From assembly GCF_030247185.1 (NCBI RefSeq), contig NC_080571.1, forward strand, positions 340,385,379 to 340,449,378: a stretch of 64,000 nucleotides of DNA, written 5' to 3'. A program made the translations under genes and the position numbers. Positions 20,782 through 31,810 of this stretch are shown here, piece by piece (position 1 is the first letter of the stretch; each line of letters begins with the position of its first letter). The DNA comes from Malaya genurostris (Eukaryota > Arthropoda > Insecta > Diptera > Culicidae). Below the pieces are notes generated by a model. It made no database searches, was not told the origin of the DNA, and was given only the letters and a program-made list of their open reading frames with translations.

Positions 20782-22692
20782 ATGGTTAGAGTGGCACAAA
20801 TCAATCTTCAGCATAGACGTACAGCAACTATGAATCTATCCAGACTTCTTCAAGAAGGTAAAGCTTCTATAGCTTTGGTTCAAGAACCATATTTCCAAAA
20901 GGAAAACTTCTACGTTGGAAAATTGTTAAACCCAGTCTTTGTTGCCTTCAACAAGATCGGTATGACTAATCCACGTGAAATGCCTCGAGCATGCATACTT
21001 GCAAATAGTGCTCTCGATGTTTCTCTCATATCGGAGCTCACAACTCGGGATATTTGTGCAGTCACAGTTAGTATGACTATTGATGGCATAGACAGGAAAT
21101 ATGTCTATTGTTCGGCATATTTACCGCATAACCAACCTTCGCCAAGCGATGACTTCAAAAAGGTTGTATCATACTGCTGCAAGAGTGATATACCGCTTGT
21201 AATCGGCAGTGACATAAATGCTCACCATATCATTTGGGGCAGCACAGATATAAATTCGAGAGGCTCTGATATGATGGAATTCGTGAGCAGTACAAACCTG
21301 CACATAGTCAATGCAGAAAACCGCCCAACTTTTGCGAGATCTGGAAGAGAGGAGGTTTTGGACGTAACTCTCTGCTCTGATAGAATTGCGCATGAGTTGG
21401 TGAATTGGCTCGTCTCCGATGAGCTCGAACCTTCGTTGTCTGATCATAAGTACATATTCTTTGATCATTCAAACGTTAAATTTGATATTGTCACATATCG
21501 TAATCCCAAATCTACAAACTGGGACCTCTATGAAGAGGGCTTGGCGACTAGATTTTACGGGTACCAACCAACAATTGAAACCCCAATTGATTTGGAAAAT
21601 GTTGTCGACGAGACAAATTCACTCATAGTTGCAGCATATGAAGAGGCTTGTCCACTTCGGATTGTGCGAGCTACTAGAGGAACTCCTTGGTGGAATGCTG
21701 AACTTGCTAGACTAAGGAAACTATGCAGAAGAGCTTGGAACCACCGACGCAGAGATGGGTCGGAGGCATTCGTGTTGGCTCGAAGGGCTTACAAAAATGC
21801 TCTTCGATCGTCTGAGCGAAGTGGTTGGAAAAGCCTCTGCACAAATGTCTCTAGTCTCAACGAGGCTAGCAGATTGAATAAGTTACTTTCGAAGTCTAAG
21901 GACTTTAATGTCAGTTTCTTAAGAACTTCAGATGGTGAACACTTGTCTGATGAAAGTGATGTACTTCACTGCCTTTTTAACACTCACTTTCCAGGATGTA
22001 TGGATCCATCACCGACAGCTCTTCCCGAGACTTTTTCAGGTAGTTACGATTCTTGGGCCCTTGCTCGAAGCGTTGTGACGATTGAATCGGTCAAATGGGC
22101 AGTTGAGAGTTTTGCTCCGTACAAATCTCCTGGAAAGGATGGAGTTTTCCCAGTGTTACTGCAGAAAGGGTATGAACATTTCAAACATGTTTTTAAGAAA
22201 ATACTTACTTTTAGTCTTGCGACTGGATATATTCCAAGAGCCTGGCAGGAAATAATTGTCAAATTTATTCCCAAAGGCGGTCGCGACACTTATGAGGAAG
22301 CGAAGAGTTTCAGGCCTATCAGTCTTAGCTCATTTCTTCTTAAAACAGTGGAACGCATAGTCGATCACTATATCAGGAATGTTAGTTTGGGCGTGCATCC
22401 GCTACATGGAATGCAACATGCTTACCAGCGTGGAAAGTCCACTACAACCCTGTTACATGATGTTGTGTACAATATTGAAAAAGCTTTCTCACAAAAGCAA
22501 TCTTGCTTGGGAGTTTTCCTAGATATTGAAGGTGCCTTCGATAACGTGTCTTTCAATTCAATTCTGGAAGCAGCCCGTGGTCATGGCATACCTTCAAGTA
22601 TCACAAATTGGATACACGCAATGCTTAGCAATCGACTTCTTTGTTCATCGCTTCGGCAAGCAGAGATTAGAAAACTGAGTGTCTGTGGGTGA
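20782..22692 (+). pseudogene. LOA ORF2, first part: AP-endonuclease and RT N-terminal half
   Basis: Starts MVRVAQINLQHRRTATMNL. The APE-type endonuclease spans about residues 1-225: ALVQEPYF (catalytic Glu region), IGSDINAHHIIWGS (about 140-153) and SDHKYIFFD (about 219-227). RT begins around residue 440: SPGKDGVFPVLLQ, FIPKGGRDTYEEAKSFRPIS, then LGVFLDIEGAFDNVSF with the first catalytic Asp (about 577). A TGA follows SVCG at 22690, in place of the small residue expected before PQGGVLSPLLWN. That motif continues directly in frame, so this is a single nonsense mutation, and FADDYHIL (YxDD-box equivalent, about 22787-22810) follows in the same frame. Confidence 0.9.
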
Positions 22693-22837
22693 CCTCAAGG
22701 TGGTGTACTATCCCCACTTTTATGGAACCTAGTCGCTGATGGTTTGTTAAGGAAACTTAATAACCTTGGATTTCCGACTTATGGTTTTGCCGACGATTAT
22801 CATATATTGATGACCGGTATAAGCATTAACACTCTCT

Positions 22838-24403
22838 TTGATTTATTGCAGCAAGCCCTGTCAGGTTGGATTATTTGTAAATCCGGGCAAAACATCAATG
22901 GTGCTTTTCACTCATCGTAGGATAATCACAGGAGCTCGTCCGTTACAGTTCTTCGGTTCAGAGGTCACTGTGGTCGATCAAGTTAAATACGTCGGGGTTA
23001 TTCTTGACTCAAAACTGAATTGGTCTGCTCACATTGACTTCAGGATTAAAAATGCTTGCAAGGCTTTCGGCCAATGCAGACGAGCTTTTGGAAAATCATG
23101 GGGACTCAAACCCAGATATATTCATTGGATCTACACAACTATTGTTAGACCAATTTTAGCATATGGTTGTCTTGTATGGTGGCAGAAAGGAGAAGTCGCG
23201 ACAGTTCAGTCAAAGCTAAATCATCTCCAAAGGATGGTCCTAATGGCGATGACAGGAGCATTCACGACAACTCCTACTGCTGCTCTAGAGGCGCTACTAT
23301 GCATTAAACCACTACATGTGTTCCTAAAACAAGAAGCATTATCTTGTGCATACCGTCTTAAGGTTACAGGGCTTTGGAACAGTAACCCATTAGATTATGC
23401 TACCAGCCACACTCGCTTGTGGTCTCAAATGGTTACGTGGGATGAGTATTTACTCGCTCCTAGTGACCTAACTCTCACATGCAGTTTTCCTTTCAAAACA
23501 TTCCATGTGAGCTATCCTCTTCGTGAGGAATGGTTGTCTGGTTGTCTGGAACGACAACTTGATGAACACATAGTTTGTTATACGGACGGTTCTCTGTTGA
23601 ATGGTCGTGCTGGTGCTGGTGTCTGCTGTCGTGAAATGAGGCTGGAGCAGTCTCATTCACTTGGTAGATACTGTACTGTGTTCCAAGCAGAAATCTACGC
23701 GATTCTGTGTGGAGTACAATCGGCACTTCAGCAGAGGATCTGTGGTAAACGAATTTATTTTTGTTCCGACAGTCAGGCAGCCTTAAAAGCACTCAGTTCG
23801 AATGACTCACGGTCGAATCTAGTGATCGCATGTCGAACTCAAATTGAAGACCTCAGCATTTCAAATGCTGTTTACTTCTTATGGGTACCCGGCCATTCTG
23901 GTATTACTGGAAATGAATGGGCTGATGAGTTGGCTAGAGCTGGTGCAACGAATGATTTCGTTGGTCCTGAACCAGCTTTACCACTTTCAACTAGTTGGAT
24001 AACGCACAAGATACGTTCTTGGGCTGCATCCAAACATGCCAGCTACTGGCGCAGCTTGCAAACTTGCGCTCAGACAAAAGCATTTCTACCAGATATAAAT
24101 CTGAAAATGTCAAAGTTTCTACTGCATTTTTCCAAGCACCATTGCAGTATTCTGGTCAGAGCTCTGACTGGACATTGCAAACTCAATTATCACATGGCTA
24201 CTATTCAACGTGCGGAGTATTATTCGTGTGATTTGTGTGAATGCGATTATGGTACTTCATATCATCTGATATGTAACTGTCCCGCATTGACGCAGCTACG
24301 TATCCGGGTTTTTGGTTCTCCATACATGGTTGAGTCTGTGTATGCGGAGCTAAAATTGAAGGATATTCTCTCGTTTCTCACCCAATGTGGTAAGGAGCTA
24401 TAG
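22838..24403 (+). pseudogene. LOA ORF2, second part: RT thumb, RNase H and Cys-rich tail
   Basis: A +1 frame change, probably with a small deletion near 22845-22865, separates this from the FADD segment. It reads VNPGKTSMVLFTHRR, KYVGVILDSKLNW and IVRPILAYGCLVWW of the RT thumb. RNase H follows from about 23575: CYTDGSLLNGRAGAG (Asp), FQAEIYAILCGV (Glu), FCSDSQAALKAL (Asp) and GNEWADELARAG (Asp), so all four acidic positions are kept. The C-terminus has YSCDLCECDYGTSYHLICNCP, a cysteine/histidine cluster typical of LOA and I-clade ORF2 ends. Copy number and transcription cannot be judged from sequence. Dead because of the two lesions. Confidence 0.9.
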
Positions 24404-24900
24404 TCAGAAGGGTTCATCGTTCTTCCTGGAGTGAATGAATCCCTTCTGTATTCACCTTAAATAGGGTTTAGCAGATTGTTTGGCATCCTTTAGGGGGTGC
24501 CGAATTTACTTCTGCTCGTACATACTGCGAATCGTTCTGCATTCTTCCGGGAGTGCAGAATGGTGTCGCTTTTGTAAGATCTCTAAATCCTCTCGGGGGT
24601 TGGAGGTTTTATTAACAGCAGACTGTTCGGGACCTCGTAGAGGTTCAGAATTTACTTCTGCTTCCACTAAATGTGATCCTCAGCGGATTGTTCGGCATCC
24701 CTTAGGGGTGCAGAATTTACTTCTGCTTTTATGTGTTTTTGTGTCGTCAATTTTTCCCATCCTCCTAGTCCAACCTTTACCATTTCCTTTCAATCCTTCC
24801 CTCTTATATATCGGGAAAATGATGCTAAAAACAAATTGATGGCAAGGCACAAATCTCCAAATGTCAAGGGGAACGTGCCATTTGAGCCAATTTGTTCTGA
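24404..24900 (+). other. LOA 3' UTR with short internal repeats
   Basis: About 500 bp with repeated 'gcagaatttacttctgct' and 'cggcatccttagggggtgc'-like units spaced roughly 60-110 bp (24480-24740), then a pyrimidine-rich segment and the terminus. The open frame at 24480-24839 is a by-product of the repeats. Confidence 0.75.
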
Positions 24901-25229
24901 TTCCTGATTCCTGGGTTTTTATCAGGTTTGAGGATATGAATTACTTTAGCGTTTTTCCATCTTTTTGGGAAGTAAGCTAATGAAAAACATTTGTTGAAAA
25001 TTTTAACCAGGAGTCTCAAGGCAACATCGGGAAGATTTTTAATAAGAATATCAAAGATTCCATCATTACCAGAAACCTTCATGTTTTGAAGTTTCCTAAT
25101 AACTGTCTTAATTTCATCAAAATTCGTCTCAATAATGTCATTTTGTGATAACACTTGAGTTGAAATATGATCATGTTTCAGTGAGACTTCATTTTCAATA
25201 GGACTCACAACGTTCAAATTAAAATTGTG
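24901..25229 (-). pseudogene. Jockey-clade LINE RT fragment (left copy)
   Basis: Read leftward: NVVSPIENEVSLKHDHISTQ, IETNFDEIKTVIRKLQ, SGNDGIFDILIKNLPD, then LAYFPKRWKNAKVIHILKPD, the start of the RT fingers. The first half matches 34490-34670 on the plus strand, and it extends further into RT than that copy does. The LOA 3' end abuts it on one side and a mariner relic on the other. Its 5' UTR is found at 25919-26424 in the same orientation. Confidence 0.85.
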
Positions 25230-25254
25230 GACACCCTCGAACTGAGAACATTAG

Positions 25255-25910
25255 AAGAAGATGATTTGGCAGATCTACCTATTATTTAATTGGTTCGTTA
25301 GAAGATGAACGGTTCGCCGAGTTGAAACGTTAAATGACGCGGAACGCTCGGGTAGACCTGTGGAAGCCGTTACACCGGAAAATGTGAGTGAAGTGACAAA
25401 AATTATAATGAAAGATCGTAAAGTGAAGCTCCGTGAGATTGCTGAGATGACACAGATATCATATGGAAGTGTATTTACTATCCTACATGAAAAATTGAGC
25501 ATGAAAAAGGTTTTTTTCCAAGTGGGTGCCGCGATTGCTTTCGATGGAACAAAAACAGCAACGAGTCACCCTGCTACAAGTCGATGAAAACAATGGCGAA
25601 ATTGAACGAATTGGGCTTTGATCTGCTTCCCCACACCCTTACTCGCCAGATTTAGCCCCCAGTGACTACTGGCTCTTTGCTGATCTTAAAAAATGCTTCA
25701 GGGAAAAAGATTTGGCTCAAATGAGGAGGTCATCGCTAAAACTGAAGCTTATTTTGAAGCGAAAGATAATTATTTTTTAAACATGGTATTGAAAAATAGG
25801 AAAAACGTTGGAACCATTGTATCACCCTGAAAGGTGATTATGTTGATGAATAAAAAAAATTTTGCGAAAAAAATGTTGTTTCCATTGTTAGTCTCGGGAT
25901 TCATTGATCC
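25255..25910 (+). pseudogene. Mariner transposase relic, middle deleted
   Basis: From about 25312 one frame gives RRLNDAERSGRPVEAVTPEN, a second helix-turn-helix (LREIAEMTQISYGSVFTIL) and LSMKKVFFQVGA. A different frame then gives LNELGFDLLPHP-type sequence and YSPDLAPSDYWLFADLKK near 25650-25690, with the third catalytic Asp, and a C-terminal block to about 25860. Motifs MDETW and HQDNAPCH are missing. No matching inverted repeats were found. It sits between the RT piece and 5' UTR of the left Jockey copy, either inserted there or joined by rearrangement. Confidence 0.75.
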
Positions 25911-25918
25911 ATGTGTTA

Positions 25919-26424
25919 TTTAGCCTTAGGCTTGATGCCTTTCCGGTTGGACGGAGGCATTTTTGAAATGAATGAAATTTGAAATTAAATTAACTAGGCT
26001 AAATTAGTCTTCGATTAGACTCCTAGTTTGGAAAAGTCTTGATAAAGACTGATTTTGTGGTAGTCTTAATTACAGACTGATTAGTTCGAAGAATAGTTCT
26101 TTGAATAGCTAGCCTGAAAAAAGGCTGAATAATTTCCTGGTCTTGAAAAAGACTGATTATATTAGAATATCACTCTTTGTATAGCCTTGAGAAAGGCTGA
26201 CTAATTGTAAGTCTTTAAAAAGACTGTTAGTGATTCAGGTAGCCTTGAAAAAGACTGAAGCCTTGAATCAATGAAACTTTAGGTAGCCAGAAAAAATTTC
26301 CAGGAGCCAAAAGCTATACGCGTGCGGTGCGAACGACTGTTCAACACCAATATATAATCAGAATTATATTCAGAATGTATTATTTTTGGCATATTAATTT
26401 TGCCTATTGCACTATCGACATCTG
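25919..26424 (-). mobile_element. Jockey 5' UTR (left copy), long inverted-repeat arm
   Basis: About 500 bp matching 31186-31692 in inverse orientation, including 'tagccttaggcttg.tgcctt' at one end and 'gcactatcgacatctg' at the other. It contains a row of short dyads such as gtcttgataaagac, gtctttaaaaagac and gccttgagaaaggc. In the right copy this block runs straight into the gag ATG, so it is read as the 5' UTR of the family. Confidence 0.82.
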
Positions 26425-27780
26425 TACAAGTGTAACAAGTGTAGTTCTTCACCACACTATGCTACTGACATACGACCATACTTGGGGACTCGAATTTAAT
26501 GTTCGACCCCCTCAAGTAGACGGTAAAATAGAATTCATTTAAAATCAAAATCGATATAGTCAGTTGAACGCAAACTGGATAAAAGTGTATACAAATATCC
26601 CGAACATACGCTCATGTACAAAATTACACCGTAGTGAAATGGTTTTAACCAATCCAAAACAGTCAGCATAATTGAAATCATCATCTAAACTCGAGATGAT
26701 CAACATTATTGAGCTCAATTGGCAACACGACCCTTTTTACCTTGAATATTACTTATTAGTGAAAAGGTTCGTTTATGAAGTAAGATTTTCAAGGCTTTCA
26801 GAACACAAAGCCATAAGCTTATACGAGTAAAAAACTAAGAAAAAGAGAATGAGACAACGCAATCCTACCAGTCAATATCTGATATTCGCGATTTTAAAAG
26901 AAAAAGACACACATTCGTATGGACTATCACAAAGTTCATATAAATTCTTTCGTCGATCGTTCAAGAAAACAATCCAAGTTCTGTGCTTGACAATTACTAT
27001 CATCTAATCTGGAAAGAGAGAGCTCAAAATAATTGATTTAATGATGGACATTACCATTCTTTGAGATAATTTGATAGTGACTTTTTATTTATTATGGATC
27101 TCTAAACAAACAAATATTACCATAGCAACATCAAATAATGTTGCCAGTAAGTGTATTTTTTGGTAACTACGACCTGTCAAGGTTTAAAAAAGAAAGGGCT
27201 TAGGCTAAGTTGATCATTTGGTGAACCAAAAATTTGCAATACGTTAGTATGGGACTTAGGCGTATTATTATTTGTATTTGGTACTACCCACCGTACCCAC
27301 CTCTTTCACCGGCCCTGCAATTAAGCAATGATAACCAACAAGTCGCGAGGGCAGCTTTGGCAAATTTTCGAAATCAATTTAACTATTCATCTTGGTCATC
27401 TCCGTTCCACCCTTCAACTCATATGTCGAAACCATTGGTTTGAGAAAGATCTACAATCTCTGTTCAATACTGAACTGAACCAAAAGTTGAGATGGCGATC
27501 GGCGCATTTACTTAATTTTCTAAACTTGTGTAACAAAAGCTTTTAACATGTTCACAATAATTTTTGAAACTAAAATGTTGCTCGAGCCTAGTTTAATGTG
27601 TTCAATATGAATTTGTCGTAATTCGTTTATTGTAGGCCAAGTAATAGATAAAATAATGGGATAAAACATTACCGTTTAACAATTCTGTTGTCCAGAAACA
27701 TAAATTTAATGAAAAAAAAATTTGAAGCGAAGCCAAGCTCGACGGGTCAGCTGGTTTAGAATATAAAATTCTCAAAAAAA
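26425..27780. other. No gene; AT-rich unassigned DNA
   Basis: No recognisable domain or inverted-repeat element. The open frames at 26327-26542, 27234-27443 and 27328-27546 show no motif. 'agctcgacgggtcagctggtt' near 27736 resembles retroelement 3' tails, but I cannot place it. Confidence 0.4.
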
Positions 27781-29579
27781 TGGAATGGATTCAGCGAATC
27801 TCCTAGACTAAACGGTTGGCTCATGAAACTTGGTGTCGTGTTCATCCAGGAAACAACAATCACTCCCCCGGTAGCAGTGCAACGACAGGCCACCGACAGA
27901 TAACCGTTCCCAGTAAGCATCCGCCTGGCCCCAGAAGTCCCGCGTGCCGTTGCTTGGTGCGATTGCGCGAGAAGACGCGGGCGCGAATAAAGACAACAAC
28001 AACAACAAAAAAGTAGTCAAACACGGAAGCGAATCAACCAGTCTCCAACATCACGCTCCGTTTATTGTTATAGCGGTAGAGCAGTAGTAAGTACTAGGTG
28101 CTGTGCTAGTAGACGGCGTGTACCTTGTTTGTATCTACACTGCATTACGGTGTACAGAACAAACCGACGGAGTAGTTATACAACATTCAACCCGCACCGC
28201 AAAGAACTGACAGCGCCTTCGGTTGAAGCTCCACCACCGTCATCGTGGTTGTAAAATCGTTACATCGTGTATATTCGTGTAGAAGCAGCAGTCTCAACGT
28301 AACAGCACTGAAGTACAGCATTAGAAGTAGTACTAAGTTTGATATTGAAACAGGAATAGCAAGTATCAGACAAGACTTCTCTCGCCAGGCAAACAGTTCT
28401 GTTATGACAGTTGGCGACCATGTCAGAATGTAGCATCATCATCATCATCTTGGATTAGAAAATAAGACATAACAACATTCTGCTTCGAACGGGCATGCAG
28501 TTTTTATGCACCAATAAAATTAGTATAATCCAATTGCTGGGGGTGCGTCTGATATGAACCAGTTCGAAACTTACATAAACACGCACGCTCCACAGCCACC
28601 AATTCTCGAACATTACGAGAACGAGCACAATACTTTTATTTTTTTTTATGTAAATCAGTGCCGCTTGGACCGATCAGCCCCCCGCTGGAGGTATAATGAT
28701 GATGCACCAACCAACCAACCAACCCGCCAACCGACCCTCCTCAAGCAGAGAAAAGTAGCCACCGAAAAGCGCATGGGAGAGAAAAAAAAACAACAACAAC
28801 ATTTCGAACAGCGACGAATGAAAGCAGTAGCGAAAACAAAAGTATGCCACCATAACGCATCATGCAACCGGTCCAACATCACCAACACCCCTCGGAATCA
28901 ACCCCATCGGCAATCACCACAGCAACAACCACAACAACAACAACAACAACAACATCGCATGGAATGGCACGCCGCTTGCTGAGATGGCATAATCGACCTG
29001 CACCATTTCGCAATCCTTTTAATTAGTTATTACCCAGTTTTCGAACCGAAAAACGAGTGAGCATCCACCACCGATGTGCCGCCGAATGCAACGCAATCTC
29101 TTTCTCCGTATGGCCGCAATATTCTTTCTTCTTCCTTCAACCAGTAAACAGTTTTCGATCGCGCGCGCCACACAACGCATCACATTTTCCACGGGTGGTG
29201 GTGGCGGTTGGCGCGTAACCAAAATGCACTGCCAGCAGCACACAATCGGAGAAATGCACTGCGGATGCTCTCTTTCTCTGTATATCCTTCGCTCTCTCCC
29301 TCTCTCGCTCTCTATCTAGCTCTTTCCGTCGGTCTCTCCTCACTATCTCGATTATACGATCGTTTCGTTTCCCACCCCAACTGTACCAAGTTAACTTCGG
29401 TTTGAAATGTTCCCGCGATGACGAGATTACGTTGGCGCTCTCCACAAACAGTTCCAAGTGTTCCAAGAGATTTTTCTCCCTTTCGCAACACGACACACTC
29501 TACAAGTGGCCAATAGAGTCGACTATCAGCGCGGTGCTGTCAGATACTGAGTTGTCGGTTTTGTCCTATTTGAACGCCA
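27781..29579 (+). other. Low-repeat, GC-balanced block, possible host transcript leader
   Basis: Composition changes near 27780: more CG and CAA/CAG repeats, including (CAA)n around 28925-28955, with no transposon signature. A GTAAGT motif occurs at 28088 after a poor exon end (TA). The longest open frame (28554-28982) is Gln-rich with no domain and is probably a consequence of CAA repeats. Could be a promoter or 5' leader of a host gene; weak evidence. Confidence 0.3.
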
Positions 29580-29758
29580 AAAAAACATTTTTTAATCCAC
29601 CTAGTGGTGTAATGATGCCTTTCTCATATTACTTACATTTCCAAGAATGGAATAAAATAAGAAGCTTTTCTTTGGCTATAAACGGATCTGGATGAAATTA
29701 CACAGTATAGTTTAAAACAATGAGAGCTTTAATTTGAATCATGATTCGTGAAAATCGG
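29580..29758. repeat. Dispersed repeat interrupted by element E, left part
   Basis: Begins 'taatccacctagtggtgtaa', like the starts at 16950 and 19975. It continues beyond the insertion at 31045-31185 ('aaaatcggttcaaccgttgc', 'ggaaccggaaaccgggg'). Joining the two sides across one copy of AAAATCGG restores the usual repeat reading. Confidence 0.7.
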
Positions 29759-31044
29759 TAGAGCTGTGCGCCGATCAAAATTGTCAACATCGGCGGCTAA
29801 AACGTCTTTTTGACCAGCGGCGGCGGCGAATCGGCGTGACGTTATTTCCTGAAAACATCGGCGGCGGAGGCGGCGCGATTCGGCGTAATCAATTATAAAC
29901 ATATTAAAAATTTTAATATTGATTCACACAGGACAATTTCTTTATCTTATTGTTTTGTCGACCTACAATCAACGATCTTAATGTTTATGTGATCCATTAA
30001 AGCCAACGTAGTGAATGGAGATGGTAAATGTTTTCGAATGCATCGAATTAGAGGAGAAATTGAGATGAATATAAGTGCGATATTTGGAGATGGTTGACTA
30101 TTGTTTAAATAAATATTTCATTCATATACAAAGGGTTTTTTTTATTATGAGCAAGAAATATGAAGATTTATTCGGAACTATTTTTCAAATCGCTTTTTAC
30201 ATGGTTGATAATTATCATGTATAAAAATCGTTTTATCAATTCAAAAAATAAGTATATCTTTTTCGTACGTATGTAATTAACATAAAATCGATTTGGCGCT
30301 CAAATTCATTCAGATATCAAAAATAATATCAAATTAACAAATTCAAATTTTAATTACTTCACATTTGTAACGATTTCTTATAAAAACGGGTAAATTCATT
30401 TGAAAAGTCATAATAGAAATAGAAGAAAATGTTTTACTTTGAGTTGGTAACGTTGATCTTAATCTATTGTGCGAAAACTAACGTTTATTTAGAATGGATC
30501 ATGAAATTTTGTTCAATACCATTTTTCAAATGCCCGGAAATAACAAATAAAGTATCCAAAATAAATGGTACTCGATCACTAAATATTCTAGTACCTGAGA
30601 AATCAACACTACACTGGTTTCTAAAAAAAATGGTAATCGGAAAAAACCTAACATTATTTATTTTTTTTCGGAAGAACCCTCCTTTCCTTGGTTCCATTTT
30701 TCATTTTCAGATGTCGCGACCGATAATGTGCCAATAGCTCAAAACCTTTTAAATAAAGACCGAAAATAGGCTTTGAATCAAATGACATTGGCTTCGGTTG
30801 ACATCGCTAGTACTGATTTTCAGTATAAATAGGAGGAAAGTAACTGTACTGTAATTTTCAATGAATTTTCATGAAAACTGTAAACAATTTTCCACATTGA
30901 TAAAATCATTTTTTTCGGCTGATGTAATATTATCGGCGGCACGATTAAAATGTGATAACCGGCGCGCTGATCATCTTTTTCTTAAATTGGCGGCGTGTCG
31001 AAATTATCGGCGGCGGCGGCGTGGCGTAGCGGCGCACAGCTCTA
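29759..31044. mobile_element. hAT-like element E, 1286 bp, GGCGGC-rich ends
   Basis: Termini TAGAGCTGTGCGCCG and CGGCGCACAGCTCTA are exact 15-bp inverses, flanked by identical AAAATCGG (29751-29758 and 31045-31052). The 8-bp duplication and TAGAG start fit hAT. Both subterminal regions (29795-29890 and 30930-31030) are crowded with CGGCGG runs, while the centre is AT-rich. No transposase is encoded; the 30429-30737 frame has no motif. Confidence 0.88.
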
Positions 31045-31185
31045 AAAATCGGTTCAACCGTTGCTGAGAAATCGAAGTGAGTTCCGTTTCACTATTATCC
31101 GGAACCGGAAACCGGGGATTAGTAGTCCCAAAGTAGGTTTTATATATCCACCAACTAACCAGATCTGCGAACTGGATGACTTTTT

Positions 31186-31810
31186 CAGATGTCGATAGTG
31201 CAATAGGCAAAATTAATATGCCAAAAATAATACATTCTGAATAAAATTCTGATTATATATTGGTGTTGAACAATCGTTCGCACCGCACGCGGCTGGAAAA
31301 TTGGCTCCTGGAAATTTTTTATGGCTATCTAGAGTTTCATTGATTCAAGGCTTCAGTCTTTTTCAAGGCTACCTGAATCACTAACAGTCTTTTTAAAGAC
31401 TTACAATTAGTCAGCCTTCCTCAAGACTATACGAAGAGTGATATTCTAATATAATCAGACTTTTTCAAGACTAGGAAATTAATCATCCTTTTTTAAGGTT
31501 AGCTATTCACAGAACTATTCTTCGAACTAATCAGTCTTTATTAGGACTACCATCAAATCAGTCTTTATCAAGACTTTTCCTAACTAGGAGTCTAATCGAA
31601 GACTAATTTAGCCTAGTTAATTTAATTTCAAATTTAATTCATTTCAAAAACGCCAGCGTCCAACCAGAAAGGCAACAAGCCTAAGGCTAAAAACAATTCA
31701 ATACGGAATAAATCACAATCCGTTATTCAACACTTTTCTAATAACATTCACGATCTTATAGAATCTGAATGTAAAAATAAAAGACAACGGATTTCCCTTC
31801 CATTGATTCT
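31186..31810 (+). promoter_or_regulatory. Jockey 5' UTR with arrayed dyads (right copy)
   Basis: Jockey elements carry an internal promoter in the 5' UTR (family knowledge). Here about eight imperfect dyads lie between 31350 and 31625, for example AGTCTTTTTCAAGGCT, AGTCTTTTTAAAGACT and AGTCTTTATCAAGACT, spaced about 30-40 bp. Their role, whether protein binding or RNA hairpins, is unknown. Confidence 0.55.

Larger units (their letters stand above)
20611..24900 (+). mobile_element. LOA-clade (Lian-like) LINE, near-complete ORF2, ORF1 truncated
   Basis: The left boundary is where the flanking repeat stops. The right boundary is the shared LOA terminus 'gagccaatttgttctgat'. It contains the last 44 codons of an upstream frame (20655-20786, ending VTLIYNG then TAG at 20787-20789), which overlaps the ORF2 ATG at 20782 by 8 nt. 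This looks like the C-terminus of ORF1, though it is only an inference. ORF2 has endonuclease, RT and RNase H, the architecture of LOA and I clades. Two further 3' fragments are at 14240-15250 and 16443-16636. Confidence 0.85.

Noticed and set aside
28081..28094. Splice donor GTAAGT after the 27.8-kb block
   Set aside because: Exon side is TA rather than AG and no exon can be defined.
28554..28982. 142-codon Gln-rich open frame
   Set aside because: CAA/CAG repeats alone account for it; no domain, and the antisense strand is also open.
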